Shown here: positions 8,110 through 16,826 of the stretch, in pieces
Layout: each line of letters starts with the position of its first letter
How positions within the stretch are numbered: position 1 is the stretch's first letter
Origin: Goekera deserti
Lineage (GTDB): Bacteria > Actinomycetota > Actinomycetes > Mycobacteriales > Geodermatophilaceae
Length of the DNA: 64,000 nucleotides
Assembly (NCBI RefSeq): GCF_010685995.1
Contig: NZ_JAAGWK010000011.1
Span: 62,001 to 126,000, forward strand
Direction: 5' to 3'
Made by a program: the position numbers and the translations under genes
Notes under the pieces: model-generated
The model's database searches: none
Told to the model about the DNA's origin: nothing
What the model saw: the letters and a program-made list of their open reading frames with translations, nothing else

Positions 8110-9053
8110 GGTTCGGTCACCACCTGCTCCACTGTCAGGTCGTCGCGCAGTCCGCGCCAGACGGGGTGCCGCAGCCGGCCGTCGCGGGTGCGCACCCCGT
8201 AGGCCACCTCCCCCACCAGCTCCGGCTGCACCCACTGGGCGTAACGGGCCACCTCGCGCGGCACCTCCCGGAACGGTGACGCCGGGCGCGGCCGGACGGC
8301 GGCCATCAGCTGGTCCAGCACCCGGTCGGTGAAGCCGGTGCCGACGTGGCCGACGAACACCAGCCCGCCGTCGGCGTCGGGCACCCCCACCAGCAGCGAG
8401 CCGATGCCGCCGGCCCGCCGGCCCGCGCCGGGGCGCCACCCGCCGACGACGACGGACTGGGTGCGCAGGTTCTTCACCTTGCGCCACTCGGCCGAGCGGG
8501 CGCCGGGCCGGTAGCCGGAGTCCAGTCGCTTGGCCACGACGCCCTCCAGCGCGTTGGCCAGGCTGGCCTGCTGCACGGTGCTGCCCACGCCGGACCCGTC
8601 CCCGGCGTACCAGGGTGTGGTCGTCCAGCGGCCGCCGGCGACGCCGAGCTCGTCGAGCCGGGCCCGGCGGGTGGCGTAGGGCAGCGCGGTGAGGTCCGCA
8701 CCGTCCAGCGCGAGCAGGTCGAAGACCAGGTAGCTGACCGGCTCGGCGGCGGCGAGCCCGGCGACCTCCGGCCCGGTGCGGTGCATCCGGTTCTGCAGCA
8801 GGCCGAAGTCCGGCCGGCCCAGCCCGTCCAGGGCGACCACCTCACCGTCCAGCACGGCGTCCCGACCGGCCAGCGCGGCCGGCAGCCGGGCGAGCTCGGG
8901 GTAGCGCACGGTGATGTCGATCCCGCTGCGGGCGCGCAGCGCGAGCCGGCCGCCGGCGGTGGCGCTGACCGCGCGCACGCCGTCCCACTTGAACTCGTAG
9001 CCCCACCGGTCGTCCTCGCCGGCCGCCGGCAGCGGCCCGGACACGGCGAGCAT
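8106..9053 (-). CDS. ATP-dependent DNA ligase (LigD ligase-domain type)
   Basis: The product is about 315 residues. The adenylation motif is EFKWDGVRA near residue 20 (Lys nucleophile), followed by LDGEVVALD, LVFDLLALDG, EGVVAKRLDSGY and WRKVKN nucleotidyltransferase motifs, then a C-terminal OB fold. It seals nicks and double-strand breaks in non-homologous end joining. ATG at 9053 gives a start only a few residues before the first conserved block; the frame extends upstream as far as the ku stop but only with non-standard starts. It sits between ku and the polymerase gene on the same strand. Confidence 0.92.
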   Translation of the reverse strand: MLAVSGPLPAAGEDDRWGYEFKWDGVRAVSATAGGRLALRARSGIDITVRYPELARLPAALAGRDAVLDGEVVALDGLGRPDFGLLQNRMHRTGPEVAGLAAAEPVSYLVFDLLALDGADLTALPYATRRARLDELGVAGGRWTTTPWYAGDGSGVGSTVQQASLANALEGVVAKRLDSGYRPGARSAEWRKVKNLRTQSVVVGGWRPGAGRRAGGIGSLLVGVPDADGGLVFVGHVGTGFTDRVLDQLMAAVRPRPASPFREVPREVARYAQWVQPELVGEVAYGVRTRDGRLRHPVWRGLRDDLTVEQVVTEP

Positions 9054-9094
9054 CGGGGCGACCGGACCCGGCCACGGGTCCGGGGGGACGGCGC

Positions 9095-10048
9095 TCAGGC
9101 GCTCTTCTGCGACCGGGACGCCCGCTTGGCCGGCGCCTTCTTCGCCGGGGCGGCAGCGTCGTCGGCGTCCGCGGCGGGCTCCTGCGCCGGCGCCCGCTTC
9201 GTCGCCTTCCGCGCCGGCGCGGCCGGGGCCTCGTCGGCGACCGGCTCCGCGGCCGGCTCGGCGGGGGCGTCACCGCCGCGGGCGCGCTCCACGCTGCGCC
9301 GCAGCGCGCTCATCAGGTCGACCACCGCGGCGCCGTCGTCGTCGGTGGCCTCGGGCGCCTCGCGCACCTCGCCGCCGCTCTGCTTGGCCTCCAGCAGCGC
9401 GGCCATGGCCTCCCGGTAGTCGTCGGTGAACGCGGCCGCGTCGAAGTCACCGGCCATCGTGGAGATCAGCGACTCGGCCATGGTCAGCTCCTGCGGGCGC
9501 ACCTCGACGTCCTCGTCGAGGAAGCCGAAGTCCGGGGTCCGGATCTCGTCCGGCCAGCGCATGGTGTGCAGCACCAGGACGCCGTCCAGCACCCGCAGCG
9601 CGGCCAGCGACTCGCGCTGCCGGATGGCGATCTTGGTGATCGCGACCTGCCCGGCGTTCTCCAGCGCGGTGCGCAGCAGCACGTAGGGCCGGACGGCCGA
9701 GGGGTCGGGTTCCAGGTAGTAGGTCTTCTCGAAGTGCACCGGGTCGATCTGGGCCTGGTCGACGAACTGGAGGACCTCGATCTCGCGCCGGGTGCTCAGC
9801 GGGAGCTCGTCCAGGTCGGCGTCGGTGAGCACCACGAGCTGTCCGTCGGGCAGCTCGTATCCCTTGGCGATGTCGCCGTACTCGATCTCGGCGCCGTCGA
9901 CCGAGCAGACCCGCTTGTACTTGACCCGCCCACCGTCGGTCCTGTGCACCTGGTGGAACTTGATGTCGTGGTCCTCGGTCGCCGAGTACAGCTTGACGCC
10001 GATGCTGACCAGGCCGAAGGACACCGCCCCGCGCCAGATCGATCGCAT
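9095..10048 (-). CDS. ku: Ku DNA end-binding protein
   Basis: The product is 317 residues. MRSIWRGAVSFGLVSIGVKL is the classical bacterial Ku N-terminus, with the ring-forming core up to about residue 255 (FVDQAQIDPVHFEKTYYLEP, LRTALENAGQVAITK). The C-terminal 60 residues are Ala/Lys/Pro-rich (PARKATKRAPA, AKKAPAKRASRSQKSA), as in mycobacterial Ku, and probably add DNA binding. ATG at 10048 is preceded by GAGGAGG; the frame could start 18 codons earlier but that lacks support. It heads the ku-ligase-polymerase operon. Confidence 0.96.
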   Translation of the reverse strand: MRSIWRGAVSFGLVSIGVKLYSATEDHDIKFHQVHRTDGGRVKYKRVCSVDGAEIEYGDIAKGYELPDGQLVVLTDADLDELPLSTRREIEVLQFVDQAQIDPVHFEKTYYLEPDPSAVRPYVLLRTALENAGQVAITKIAIRQRESLAALRVLDGVLVLHTMRWPDEIRTPDFGFLDEDVEVRPQELTMAESLISTMAGDFDAAAFTDDYREAMAALLEAKQSGGEVREAPEATDDDGAAVVDLMSALRRSVERARGGDAPAEPAAEPVADEAPAAPARKATKRAPAQEPAADADDAAAPAKKAPAKRASRSQKSA

Positions 10049-10181
10049 GGCTGCCTCCTCACCCGATGGCCCGGACACGCACCGGACCCGGCAGGGCCAC
10101 ACGATAGGGGTCGACGGGCCACCCCGCCCAGGCCCGGCGCCACCAGGTGTGCCCAGGTCACCCGCACGGGTGTGCGCCGGG

Positions 10182-10757
10182 TCAGGCCCCGGTGTCCCCC
10201 GGCTGGAAGGCGCCGTTCTGGATGCCGTCGTAGACGAACTGCAGCACGTCGGACCCGGCCACCATCGTCATGGTCAGCGCGGCCAGCCGGGTGGCCCGCG
10301 GCGCGGTGACGTAGCCGAGCACGAAGCCGGTGCCGACCCACTGCGCCAGGCAGAACGGGCAGGTCAGCAGCTCACCCACGGCGTGCTTCACGCCGCCGTG
10401 CTCCCGCACCTCCTCGGCGATCTCGGCCTCGCCCGAGGTGCCCTGGTAGGAGGTGAACGGCGCGCGCAGCGGGCTGGTCACCGGGTCCTTGGCGATCCGC
10501 CGGGCCAACCGGAAGGTGCCGACGGTGAGCAGCACCGCGTCGGCCAGCGGGATGCGGGTGGGCAGCTCCCGACCGGAGACCCGGATCGCCCCGGCGGCGG
10601 CGGACACCAGGCCGAGGTAGACGCCCATCGCGCCGAGGTCGGCGGCGAGCGGGCGCGGCTCGCCGTGGGTGTACTCCTGCTGCTGGGTGCGGGCCCACCG
10701 GCGTACCGGGCCGCCGATCCGCGTGACCTGGTCGGTGAGGGTGTCTGCAAGGGACAT
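10182..10757 (-). CDS. DUF1360 membrane protein
   Basis: The product is 191 residues with the DUF1360 signature LLTCPFCLAQWV (CxxC) near residue 130. Hydrophobic stretches around residues 45-60, 70-88 and 135-170 suggest three or four membrane helices. The function of the family is unknown. The ATG at 10757 is followed by a typical short cytoplasmic segment. It is upstream of ku on the same strand but separated by 133 bases, so co-transcription is uncertain. Confidence 0.8.
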   Translation of the reverse strand: MSLADTLTDQVTRIGGPVRRWARTQQQEYTHGEPRPLAADLGAMGVYLGLVSAAAGAIRVSGRELPTRIPLADAVLLTVGTFRLARRIAKDPVTSPLRAPFTSYQGTSGEAEIAEEVREHGGVKHAVGELLTCPFCLAQWVGTGFVLGYVTAPRATRLAALTMTMVAGSDVLQFVYDGIQNGAFQPGDTGA

Positions 10758-10937
10758 GCCGCGCCCCTACCCCGGCCGTGCCGGCGGCACCCGGACCCCG
10801 GCGCCCGGATCTCCCGGGCATGGTCGGGCGGACGGCGGGTAGGGGCCGGGCCACGACGCCGGTCACCCGACCGGCCCTCCCGTCCCCTGGGACGGACGAC
10901 GCGCGCGCCCCGGTGCGCGCAGGACGGAGACGCCCGC

Positions 10938-11372
10938 ATGACCCAGCCAGAGGGACAGACCGCCCGGGACATCTCCTTCGAGGACAACGGCATCCCCGAC
11001 CTGCAGGACGGCAGCCCCGAGCAGCAGTGGAACGAGGACCCGGAGTTCCTGCCCGAGCCCGGTGAACGACCCACCGCCACCGTCGACTTCGGGACGACGG
11101 CCGCCGAGCAGGCCACCGGGGAGGACCTGACCGGCCGGCTCGACCGCGAGGTGCCCGACGTCACCGACGAGATCGGCTCCGAGGTGGACGCCGGCGCCCG
11201 CCCGGCCGAGGACCCGCGCCGCACCTCCGTGCAGCTGCACCAGGACGACGACCGCATCCCCGGGACGAGCTCCGGCACCGACAGCACCACCGACGACGTG
11301 CTCGCCGTCGGCGACGAGCCGGTCGGCGGGCAGGGCCCCGAGGAGAGCGCGGTGCACGTCATCGACGGCTGA
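10938..11372 (+). CDS. DUF5709-like acidic small protein
   Basis: The product is 144 residues, very acidic and low in hydrophobic residues, and is probably disordered. The block FGTTAAEQATGEDLTGRLDR followed by EVPDV matches the actinobacterial DUF5709 pattern as I remember it. The function is unknown. ATG at 10938 follows GGACGGAGACGCCCGC, a moderate ribosome site; the open frame extends far upstream but only antisense to the DUF1360 gene. A strong hairpin terminator follows 16 bases after the stop. Confidence 0.7.
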   Translation: MTQPEGQTARDISFEDNGIPDLQDGSPEQQWNEDPEFLPEPGERPTATVDFGTTAAEQATGEDLTGRLDREVPDVTDEIGSEVDAGARPAEDPRRTSVQLHQDDDRIPGTSSGTDSTTDDVLAVGDEPVGGQGPEESAVHVIDG

Positions 11373-11388
11373 CCGACCCGACGCACCG

Positions 11389-11432
11389 GCAACCCGGCTC
11401 GCACCCCTGGCCAGGGGCGCGAGCCGGGTTGC
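11389..11432 (+). terminator. Perfect hairpin terminator after the DUF5709-like gene
   Basis: The arms gcaacccggctcgc (11389-11402) and gcgagccgggttgc (11419-11432) are exact reverse complements, and the enclosed 16 bases are themselves mostly self-complementary (ccctggccaggg). There is no T-run, as usual in high-GC actinobacteria. Confidence 0.85.
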
Positions 11433-11642
11433 CGTCGTCCGGGTTGGGGTGCAGCCTGCCGTTGTGGTTGTCTGGAGCTCACGCACGGTTGAACCACCAG
11501 CCTGCCCCCGCCCGCGCCGGGCCCTCCCGGACGCGGGCCCACCAGCGTGCCCCCGGCCCGCCGGGCCCCGGACCTCGTCGAGCGGTAGGTTCGCGTGGCC
11601 AGGTGTGCCCGCGTGGCACACCCCTGAGAGGAGCTGCACTCC

Positions 11643-12044
11643 GTGACCTCATCCGACCTGCCCGCCGAGGGCCAGCGCGACGTGTCCGGCGAGGACACCG
11701 ACGCTCCCTTCGACGACGTGATCACCCTGTCGACGTCCACGGATGCCGACGGCACTGTCACCGTGACGGTCGTCGGCGAGGTCGACACCTTCACCGCGCC
11801 GGTCCTGCGCTCGTCGCTGGACAACCAGCTGGAGAGCCAGCCCACCGAGCTGGTCATCGACCTGTGCGGGGTCCAGTTCCTGGGCTCCGCCGGTCTCGCC
11901 GTCCTGGTCGAGACGCAGAAGGCGGCCCGGGCCCGCGACGTGGGCCTGCGCCTGGTCGCCTCCACCCGGGCGGTCACCCGCCCGCTGGAGGTCACCGGCC
12001 TGATCGACCTGTTCACCATCGTCGACGGCAGCACCACCTCGTAA
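11643..12044 (+). CDS. Anti-sigma factor antagonist (STAS domain)
   Basis: The product is 133 residues. After a ~30-residue acidic N-terminal tail comes a STAS fold (VTVTVVGEVDTFTAP, then VIDLCGVQFLGSAGLAVL), where the Ser of LGSAG is the usual phosphorylation site. Such proteins bind RsbW-type kinases and release the sigma factor when dephosphorylated. GAGAGGAG lies 10-12 bases before the GTG start. With the SpoIIE-type phosphatase, RsbW-like protein and SigF 1-5 kb away, it is a likely antagonist in the same partner-switching circuit. Confidence 0.9.
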   Translation: MTSSDLPAEGQRDVSGEDTDAPFDDVITLSTSTDADGTVTVTVVGEVDTFTAPVLRSSLDNQLESQPTELVIDLCGVQFLGSAGLAVLVETQKAARARDVGLRLVASTRAVTRPLEVTGLIDLFTIVDGSTTS

Positions 12045-12055
12045 CCCGATGGAAC

Positions 12056-12110
12056 GGCCCCCGTGCAGGGTCCCGCCGCGAGCGTGCGAGCGGTGGAGGG
12101 CACGGGGGCC
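12056..12110. terminator. Hairpin between STAS gene and topoisomerase gene
   Basis: ggcccccgtgc (12056-12066) pairs exactly with gcacgggggcc (12100-12110), with a 33-base loop. It lies between two convergent genes and could stop transcription from both sides. Confidence 0.7.
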
Positions 12111-12133
12111 CTCCTTCAAGCGCTGAGCAGCCT

Positions 12134-13141
12134 TCAGGCGCTGAGCAGTCGGCAGACGGCCTGTTCGACCACCCGCTGCGCGGTGCGGTCGTCCGGGGCG
12201 TCCGCGGCCTCGCGCAGCGCCTCGGCGACGGTCTCCCCGTGCTCGAACCGGTCGACCACCCGCGGGTCCACGTAGCTCTTGCGGCACACCGCCGGGGTGT
12301 TGCCCAGCTGCTCGGCCACCCGCGTGTAGGCCTCCTTGAGCACCCGCTTGCGCGCGGTGACCGAGCTCGGGCGCTCCCCCTCGGCCAGGGTGGCGGCCAT
12401 CATCACCGTCGCCGTCCAGGTGCGGAAGTCCTTGGCGGTGATCTCGGCGCCGCTGATCTCCTTGAGGTAGGCGTTGATCTCGTCGCTGGTCACGTCGTGC
12501 CAGCTGCCGTCGGCGAGCGGATAGCCGAGCAGCTCCCCGCCCTGGTCGGCGGGCCGCTCCAGCAGCGCCCGGACGACGGTCGCGGTGGGCCGGTCCAGCA
12601 GCTCGACCTCCCGCTCGATGCCGCCCTTGGCGGTGTAGTGGAAGAACACCCGCTCCCCGCGCACCGAGACGTGCTCGCGGCGCAACGTGGCCAGGCCGTA
12701 GGTGCCGTTGTCCTCGGCGTACTGCTCGCTGCCCACCCGGAAGGCGCCCAGGTCCAGCAGCCGCACCGCGCAGGCCAGCACGCGCTGCCGGTTCAGCCCG
12801 CGGGTGCGCAGCGCGGCGACGACGGCGTCCCGCACGTCGGGCAGCTGGTGGGAGATCTCCAGCACGCGCTCGTGCTTGGCGGCGTCCCGGCGGGTGCGCC
12901 ACTCCTCGTGGTACCGGTACTGGCGGCGGCCCGCGGCGTCGGTGCCGGTGGCCTGGATGTGGCCGTTGGGCCACGGGCAGATCCACACGTCCCGCCAGGC
13001 CGGTGGGATCGCCAGGCTCTTCACCCGGTCGACCCGCTCGTCCCGGACCAGGGTGCCCGACTCGTCGAAGTAGGCGAAGCCCTTCCCGGCGCGGCGCCGG
13101 GTCCAGCCCGGGCCGTGCACGTTGCTGCGGCGGAGTCTCAC
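12134..13141 (-). CDS. DNA topoisomerase IB
   Basis: The product is 335 residues, the compact bacterial/poxvirus-like type. Readable blocks include SLAIPPAWRDVWICPWPNGH near residue 40, the catalytic Arg/Lys region, SDEINAYLKEISGAEITAKDFRTW near residue 220 split over the active site, and CRKSYVDPRV near residue 290 with the nucleophilic Tyr. It relaxes supercoils through a 3'-phosphotyrosine intermediate. I chose GTG at 13141 because the family begins MRLRRS; a TTG at 13174 would add 11 residues without support. It follows the SpoIIE-type gene by 57 bases on the same strand. Confidence 0.92.
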   Translation of the reverse strand: MRLRRSNVHGPGWTRRRAGKGFAYFDESGTLVRDERVDRVKSLAIPPAWRDVWICPWPNGHIQATGTDAAGRRQYRYHEEWRTRRDAAKHERVLEISHQLPDVRDAVVAALRTRGLNRQRVLACAVRLLDLGAFRVGSEQYAEDNGTYGLATLRREHVSVRGERVFFHYTAKGGIEREVELLDRPTATVVRALLERPADQGGELLGYPLADGSWHDVTSDEINAYLKEISGAEITAKDFRTWTATVMMAATLAEGERPSSVTARKRVLKEAYTRVAEQLGNTPAVCRKSYVDPRVVDRFEHGETVAEALREAADAPDDRTAQRVVEQAVCRLLSA

Positions 13142-13198
13142 CTGGTGTGGGTGCGCCGCCGGCGGCCCCCGCAAACCCGGCTCACCCCGCCGGGTGGC

Positions 13199-15019
13199 TC
13201 AGACCAGATCGACCAGCGAGGACGCGCCGCTGATGCCCAGCACGTGCGCGGCCATGCCCTCGGCATGGGTCCGCACGGTCAGCCGCCAGCCCTCGGCCTG
13301 GGCGATCCGCGCGACGGCGAACACCACCCGGACACCGGCCGAGTTGAACAGCGCCGTGTCCGTGAGGTCCAGCACGCACGGCGTGGTGCCGCCGCGACTG
13401 GCCTCCAGCAGCCGGATCCGCATCTGCTCGGCGTTGCCGGCGTCCAGCGCCCCGGACACCCGGACCACCGGCAGCGGACCGGTCCGGTCGACCACCGCGA
13501 GGTCCTCGGCCCCGCCGACAGGCTGTTCCCGTTCGCGGTCCCCGCCGCGACGCAGCTGCACGGACAAGGTCACGGTCGTGCCGCCGGTCTCCTCCAGCAG
13601 GACCTGGTCGACCATCTGCCGCATGATCAGCAGCCCGCGCCCCCGGTCGCCGGGCTCACGGTCCGGGGTGCGCCACCGGCCGTCGTCCCGGACCACGACG
13701 GTCAGCACACCGTCGACGTCGACGTCGGCGTGCACGTGCAGCAGCCCCGCCTCGCCCTCGGGGTAGGCGTGCTCCACGGAGTTCGCGCAGGCCTCCCCCG
13801 CAGCGACCAGCAGGCCGACGCGGTCCCGCTCCGCCATGCCCAGGGTGGCCAGCCAGGTGCCCAGCCGGCGGCGGACCCCGGACAGGCCGGCCGGCACCGC
13901 GGGCAGCTCGAGCACGAGCGGACCGGGGGTGCTGGCCCGCCGGTGGGCCACCAGCACGGCGACGTCGTCCGGCCGGTCGAAGCGGCCGCGCAGCATCTCG
14001 GCCACCGTGCCGGCGATGTCGGTGTCCGGGTCGGCCTCCAGCGCCACCACCGCCCGGTGGCTGGCCTCGGCCAGCAGCCGGATGCCCTCCGCGGGCCCGC
14101 CGGTCAGCGCGGACAGGGCACCGTCGCTGAACAGCACCAGGGTCTCCCCCGGCTCCAGCACGCACGCGCCGACCGTCGCGGTCACACCGGGGACGGTGCC
14201 CAGCGGCGGGCGCGGCTCGACGTCCAGCGTGCTGCTCGCGCCGTCCCGGTGCACCACGATCGGCGCCGGGTGCCCGGCGGCGGCGTAGCTCAGCCGCCCG
14301 GTGGCGGCGTCGAGCAGGCCATAGAAGACCGAGGCGCCGTCGACGTCGCCGGTACCGGCGGCGAAGGCGTCCAGCGCGGCGACCACCCCGGCCGGCTCCG
14401 GGTCGCGCTGGGCGGAGGCGCGCACCGCCCCGCGCAGCCGGCCCATCGCGCCGACTGCGGGCACGCCGCTGCCCACGGCGTCCCCGATGACCAGGGCCAG
14501 CCGGCCGCCACCGAGGGGGACCGCGTCGTACCAGTCACCGCCGGCCGACCCGACCCGGCTGGCCTGGTGGTAGCTGCCCGACAGGCGCATCCCGGGCAGC
14601 AGCGGCAGGGTCGGCGGCAGCAGCGCGTGCTGCACCTGCTCGACCAGGTCGGCGTCCTCCAGGGTCCCGCCGTGCGGATCCAGCACCACCAGCGCGCCCG
14701 GCCGCCCGTCCAGGTCGAGCAGCCAGGACGACGCGAGGACCTGCGGGCCGTCGGCGTCCGGGCCGCCCAGCGCGCCGCGGGTCCGCTGCTCCACGCCGTC
14801 CCGCACGACCGCCGCCGCCAGCTCGTCCAGGCGCCGGCCGCCCACCACCGGCAGGCCGCCCCCGGAGCCGGCCAGTTCCTGGGCCCGGGCGTTTGCCCAG
14901 AACACCCCGTCGCCGTCCACCGCCCACAGCGCCCGGCCCGTCACCCGGAGAGCCGCCAGCAGCCGGGCGTCGCGCTCGGCGCGGGGACCCGGGGTCTGCT
15001 CCGGTGGGCTCGGGCTCAT
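13199..15019 (-). CDS. Four-domain stress regulator: PAS-like, SpoIIE phosphatase, RsbW-like ATPase, STAS
   Basis: The product is 606 residues with ATG at 15019. The order is a PAS-like region (residues ~20-115, ALWAVDGDGVFWANARAQEL), a SpoIIE PP2C phosphatase (about 130-340, SAGGDWYDAVPL and GDAVGSGVPA metal motifs, LFSDGA), an RsbW-type HATPase (about 355-480, AAGEACANSVEHAYP N-box, RGRGLLIMRQM G-box), and a STAS domain (about 505-606, LDLTDTALFNSAGVRV with Ser). One polypeptide thus holds phosphatase, kinase and antagonist functions of partner switching. It is transcribed divergently from the RsbW-SigF pair, its likely target. The open frame upstream of 15019 is noncoding read-through. Confidence 0.9.
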   Translation of the reverse strand: MSPSPPEQTPGPRAERDARLLAALRVTGRALWAVDGDGVFWANARAQELAGSGGGLPVVGGRRLDELAAAVVRDGVEQRTRGALGGPDADGPQVLASSWLLDLDGRPGALVVLDPHGGTLEDADLVEQVQHALLPPTLPLLPGMRLSGSYHQASRVGSAGGDWYDAVPLGGGRLALVIGDAVGSGVPAVGAMGRLRGAVRASAQRDPEPAGVVAALDAFAAGTGDVDGASVFYGLLDAATGRLSYAAAGHPAPIVVHRDGASSTLDVEPRPPLGTVPGVTATVGACVLEPGETLVLFSDGALSALTGGPAEGIRLLAEASHRAVVALEADPDTDIAGTVAEMLRGRFDRPDDVAVLVAHRRASTPGPLVLELPAVPAGLSGVRRRLGTWLATLGMAERDRVGLLVAAGEACANSVEHAYPEGEAGLLHVHADVDVDGVLTVVVRDDGRWRTPDREPGDRGRGLLIMRQMVDQVLLEETGGTTVTLSVQLRRGGDREREQPVGGAEDLAVVDRTGPLPVVRVSGALDAGNAEQMRIRLLEASRGGTTPCVLDLTDTALFNSAGVRVVFAVARIAQAEGWRLTVRTHAEGMAAHVLGISGASSLVDLV

Positions 15020-15095
15020 CTCGGGCCAGGGAACCCCAGGCTCGGCCGCGTGGCAACCGCAGGTCAGCCACTCCGGTGACCGGCCTCGACCGCTG

Positions 15096-15120
15096 GTTTC
15101 ACCGCCCGCGCGCCCGGGTA
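15096..15120 (+). promoter_or_regulatory. SigF/SigB-type promoter upstream of the RsbW-SigF operon
   Basis: GTTT at 15096-15099 and GGGTA at 15116-15120 are separated by 16 bases. This matches the GTTT-N(15-17)-GGGTA consensus known for actinobacterial SigF/SigB factors. It faces the RsbW-like gene 142 bases downstream, so the operon is probably autoregulated. Confidence 0.7.
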
Positions 15121-15262
15121 GCGCAGCGATACGCCCGACGTGGTGTCCACCGGCCTGCCCCGACCACCGGGACCACCCGGTCCGGACGCCGGGCCAGGAC
15201 GCGGAACGCACACCGGTGCTCGGCCGAGCGCCGGTGGGACGACAGAAGGAGCGGGAGACGGG

Positions 15263-15757
15263 ATGGCCGACACCACCGGCACCACGGCTGACGGGGCGCG
15301 CCGCGCCGAGAGGCTGGAACTGCGTGTGCCGACGTCGCCGACACAGCTCCCCGCCGTGCGGGCCATGGCCGGCGACCTGGCCATGCGGATGGACTTCGAC
15401 CTGGACGCCGTAGAGGACCTGCGCCTGGCCGTCGACGAGGCGTGCGCCACCCTGGCCACCGTCGCCGCCGACGACGCCCCGCTCACCGTCGTGTTCGAGG
15501 CCACCCGGTCGGGCCTGCACATCGAGGCGTGGGTGCCCACCGTCGGCACCGTCGATGTACCCCGCGACGGCTTCGGCTGGGCCGTGCTCGCCACCTTGGT
15601 CGACGTGGTCGACGCCGGGGCGTCCACCCAGGCGAAGGTGCCGGCCGGTGACGGCAGCGAGAGCCCCGTGGCGACCATCTCCATCGACAAGCACCTGCCG
15701 CGGGTCCCCTTCGGCGGCCTGGCCGGGCCGGGCGCCGACCTCACGGTCGTCCCGTGA
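15263..15757 (+). CDS. Anti-sigma factor, RsbW-like ATPase
   Basis: The product is 164 residues with a GHKL ATPase fold: ELRVPTSPTQLPAVRAMAGD at the N-terminus and DLRLAVDEACATLATV around residues 52-68. The N-box Asn is replaced, as in the UsfX/RsbW anti-SigF proteins of actinobacteria. It should bind and block SigF, encoded immediately downstream with a 4-base overlap (GTGA), and be relieved by a STAS antagonist. ATG at 15263 follows GGGAGACGGG. Confidence 0.88.
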   Translation: MADTTGTTADGARRAERLELRVPTSPTQLPAVRAMAGDLAMRMDFDLDAVEDLRLAVDEACATLATVAADDAPLTVVFEATRSGLHIEAWVPTVGTVDVPRDGFGWAVLATLVDVVDAGASTQAKVPAGDGSESPVATISIDKHLPRVPFGGLAGPGADLTVVP

Positions 15758-16698
15758 CCCGGTCGACCATGACGTCCCGCGCCCCGGACGACGGGCCCGC
15801 GGACCAGACGCCGGTGGCGCCGGCCGTGCCGGTTCCCGACGACGCGGCCGGCCGGCGCGCGCTGCACGCCGACATCGAGACAGCGCCGATGCAGGTCGTG
15901 GGCACGGACACCCCGACGCCGGACCCGCCCATGTCGGAGAACCGGAAGCGGGCCGAGCGCACCGCGCCACTGTTCGCCGAGCTGGCCGGCCTGGAGAAGG
16001 ACGACCCGCGCCGCGAGCGGCTGCGGGAGGTCCTCGTGGAGGAGCACCTGCCGCTGGTCCGGCACTTCGCCCGCCGCTTCAGCAACCGCGGCGAGCCCTT
16101 CGACGACCTGCTGCAGGTGGGCACGCTGGGGCTGATCGGCGCCATCGACCGGTTCGACCCCTCCCGGGGTGTGGAGTTCCTGTCCTTCGCGGTGCCCACC
16201 ATCACCGGGGAGATCAAGCGGCACTTCCGTGACCAGGGCTGGTCGGTGCGGGTGCCCCGCCGCCTGCAGGAGCTGCACCTCTCGCTGAACGCGGCGGTCA
16301 GCGAGCTGGCGCAGAAGAACGGTCGGGCACCGACGCCGAGCGAGCTGGCCGAGTTCCTCGGCATCCCGCGCGCCGAGGTGCTCGAGGGGCTGGCCGTGGC
16401 CAACGCCTACCGCAGCAGCTCCCTGGACGAGCGGCTGAGCGGTGAGGACGACTCCCCCACCCTGGCCGCCACCCTGGGCTCGGAGGACGCCGCGCTGGAG
16501 GGCGTGGAGTACCGGGAGTCGCTGCAGCCCCTGCTGGCCACCATCCCCGCCCGCGAGCGCCGCATCCTCATCCTGCGGTTCTTCGGCAACATGACCCAGT
16601 CGCAGATCGCCGCGGACATCGGCATCTCCCAGATGCACGTGTCCCGGCTGCTCAGCCAGACCCTGGCCAAGCTCCGCGAGGGCCTGCTCAAGGACTGA
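15754..16698 (+). CDS. sigF: RNA polymerase sigma factor, SigB/SigF/SigG family
   Basis: The product is 314 residues. A 70-residue variable N-terminus precedes region 2 (LVRHFARRFSNRGEPFDDLL, then QVGTLGLIGAIDRFDP), region 3 (FRDQGWSVRVPRRLQEL), and region 4 with the helix-turn-helix SQIAADIGISQMHVSRLLSQ. It belongs to the general-stress and sporulation-like group 3 sigma factors. GTG at 15754 overlaps the anti-sigma stop by 4 bases; ATG at 15769 is an alternative. A SigF-type promoter lies before the operon. Confidence 0.93.
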   Translation: MTRSTMTSRAPDDGPADQTPVAPAVPVPDDAAGRRALHADIETAPMQVVGTDTPTPDPPMSENRKRAERTAPLFAELAGLEKDDPRRERLREVLVEEHLPLVRHFARRFSNRGEPFDDLLQVGTLGLIGAIDRFDPSRGVEFLSFAVPTITGEIKRHFRDQGWSVRVPRRLQELHLSLNAAVSELAQKNGRAPTPSELAEFLGIPRAEVLEGLAVANAYRSSSLDERLSGEDDSPTLAATLGSEDAALEGVEYRESLQPLLATIPARERRILILRFFGNMTQSQIAADIGISQMHVSRLLSQTLAKLREGLLKD

Positions 16699-16712
16699 GC
16701 ACCTGGTCGCCC

Positions 16713-16756
16713 TCCGGGCTCCGACCGCGGCCAGGAGCCGTGCCCCGGAGCCCGGA
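16713..16756. terminator. Hairpin after sigF
   Basis: tccgggctccg (16713-16723) and cggagcccgga (16746-16756) are exact reverse complements with a 22-base loop, between the convergent sigF and SPFH genes. Confidence 0.65.
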
Positions 16757-16826
16757 GCACGTCCAGCCCTCCTCGGGGACCCTCCGGGCCCCGCTCGATC
16801 GGGCTCTGCAGGTGCCGGACCGTCGG

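Noticed and set aside
11429-15079. A 1216-codon rightward open frame
   Set aside because: It runs antisense to topoisomerase IB and the SpoIIE-type regulator and has the His/Gly/Arg/Val-rich composition of a GC-driven shadow frame with no recognisable domain.
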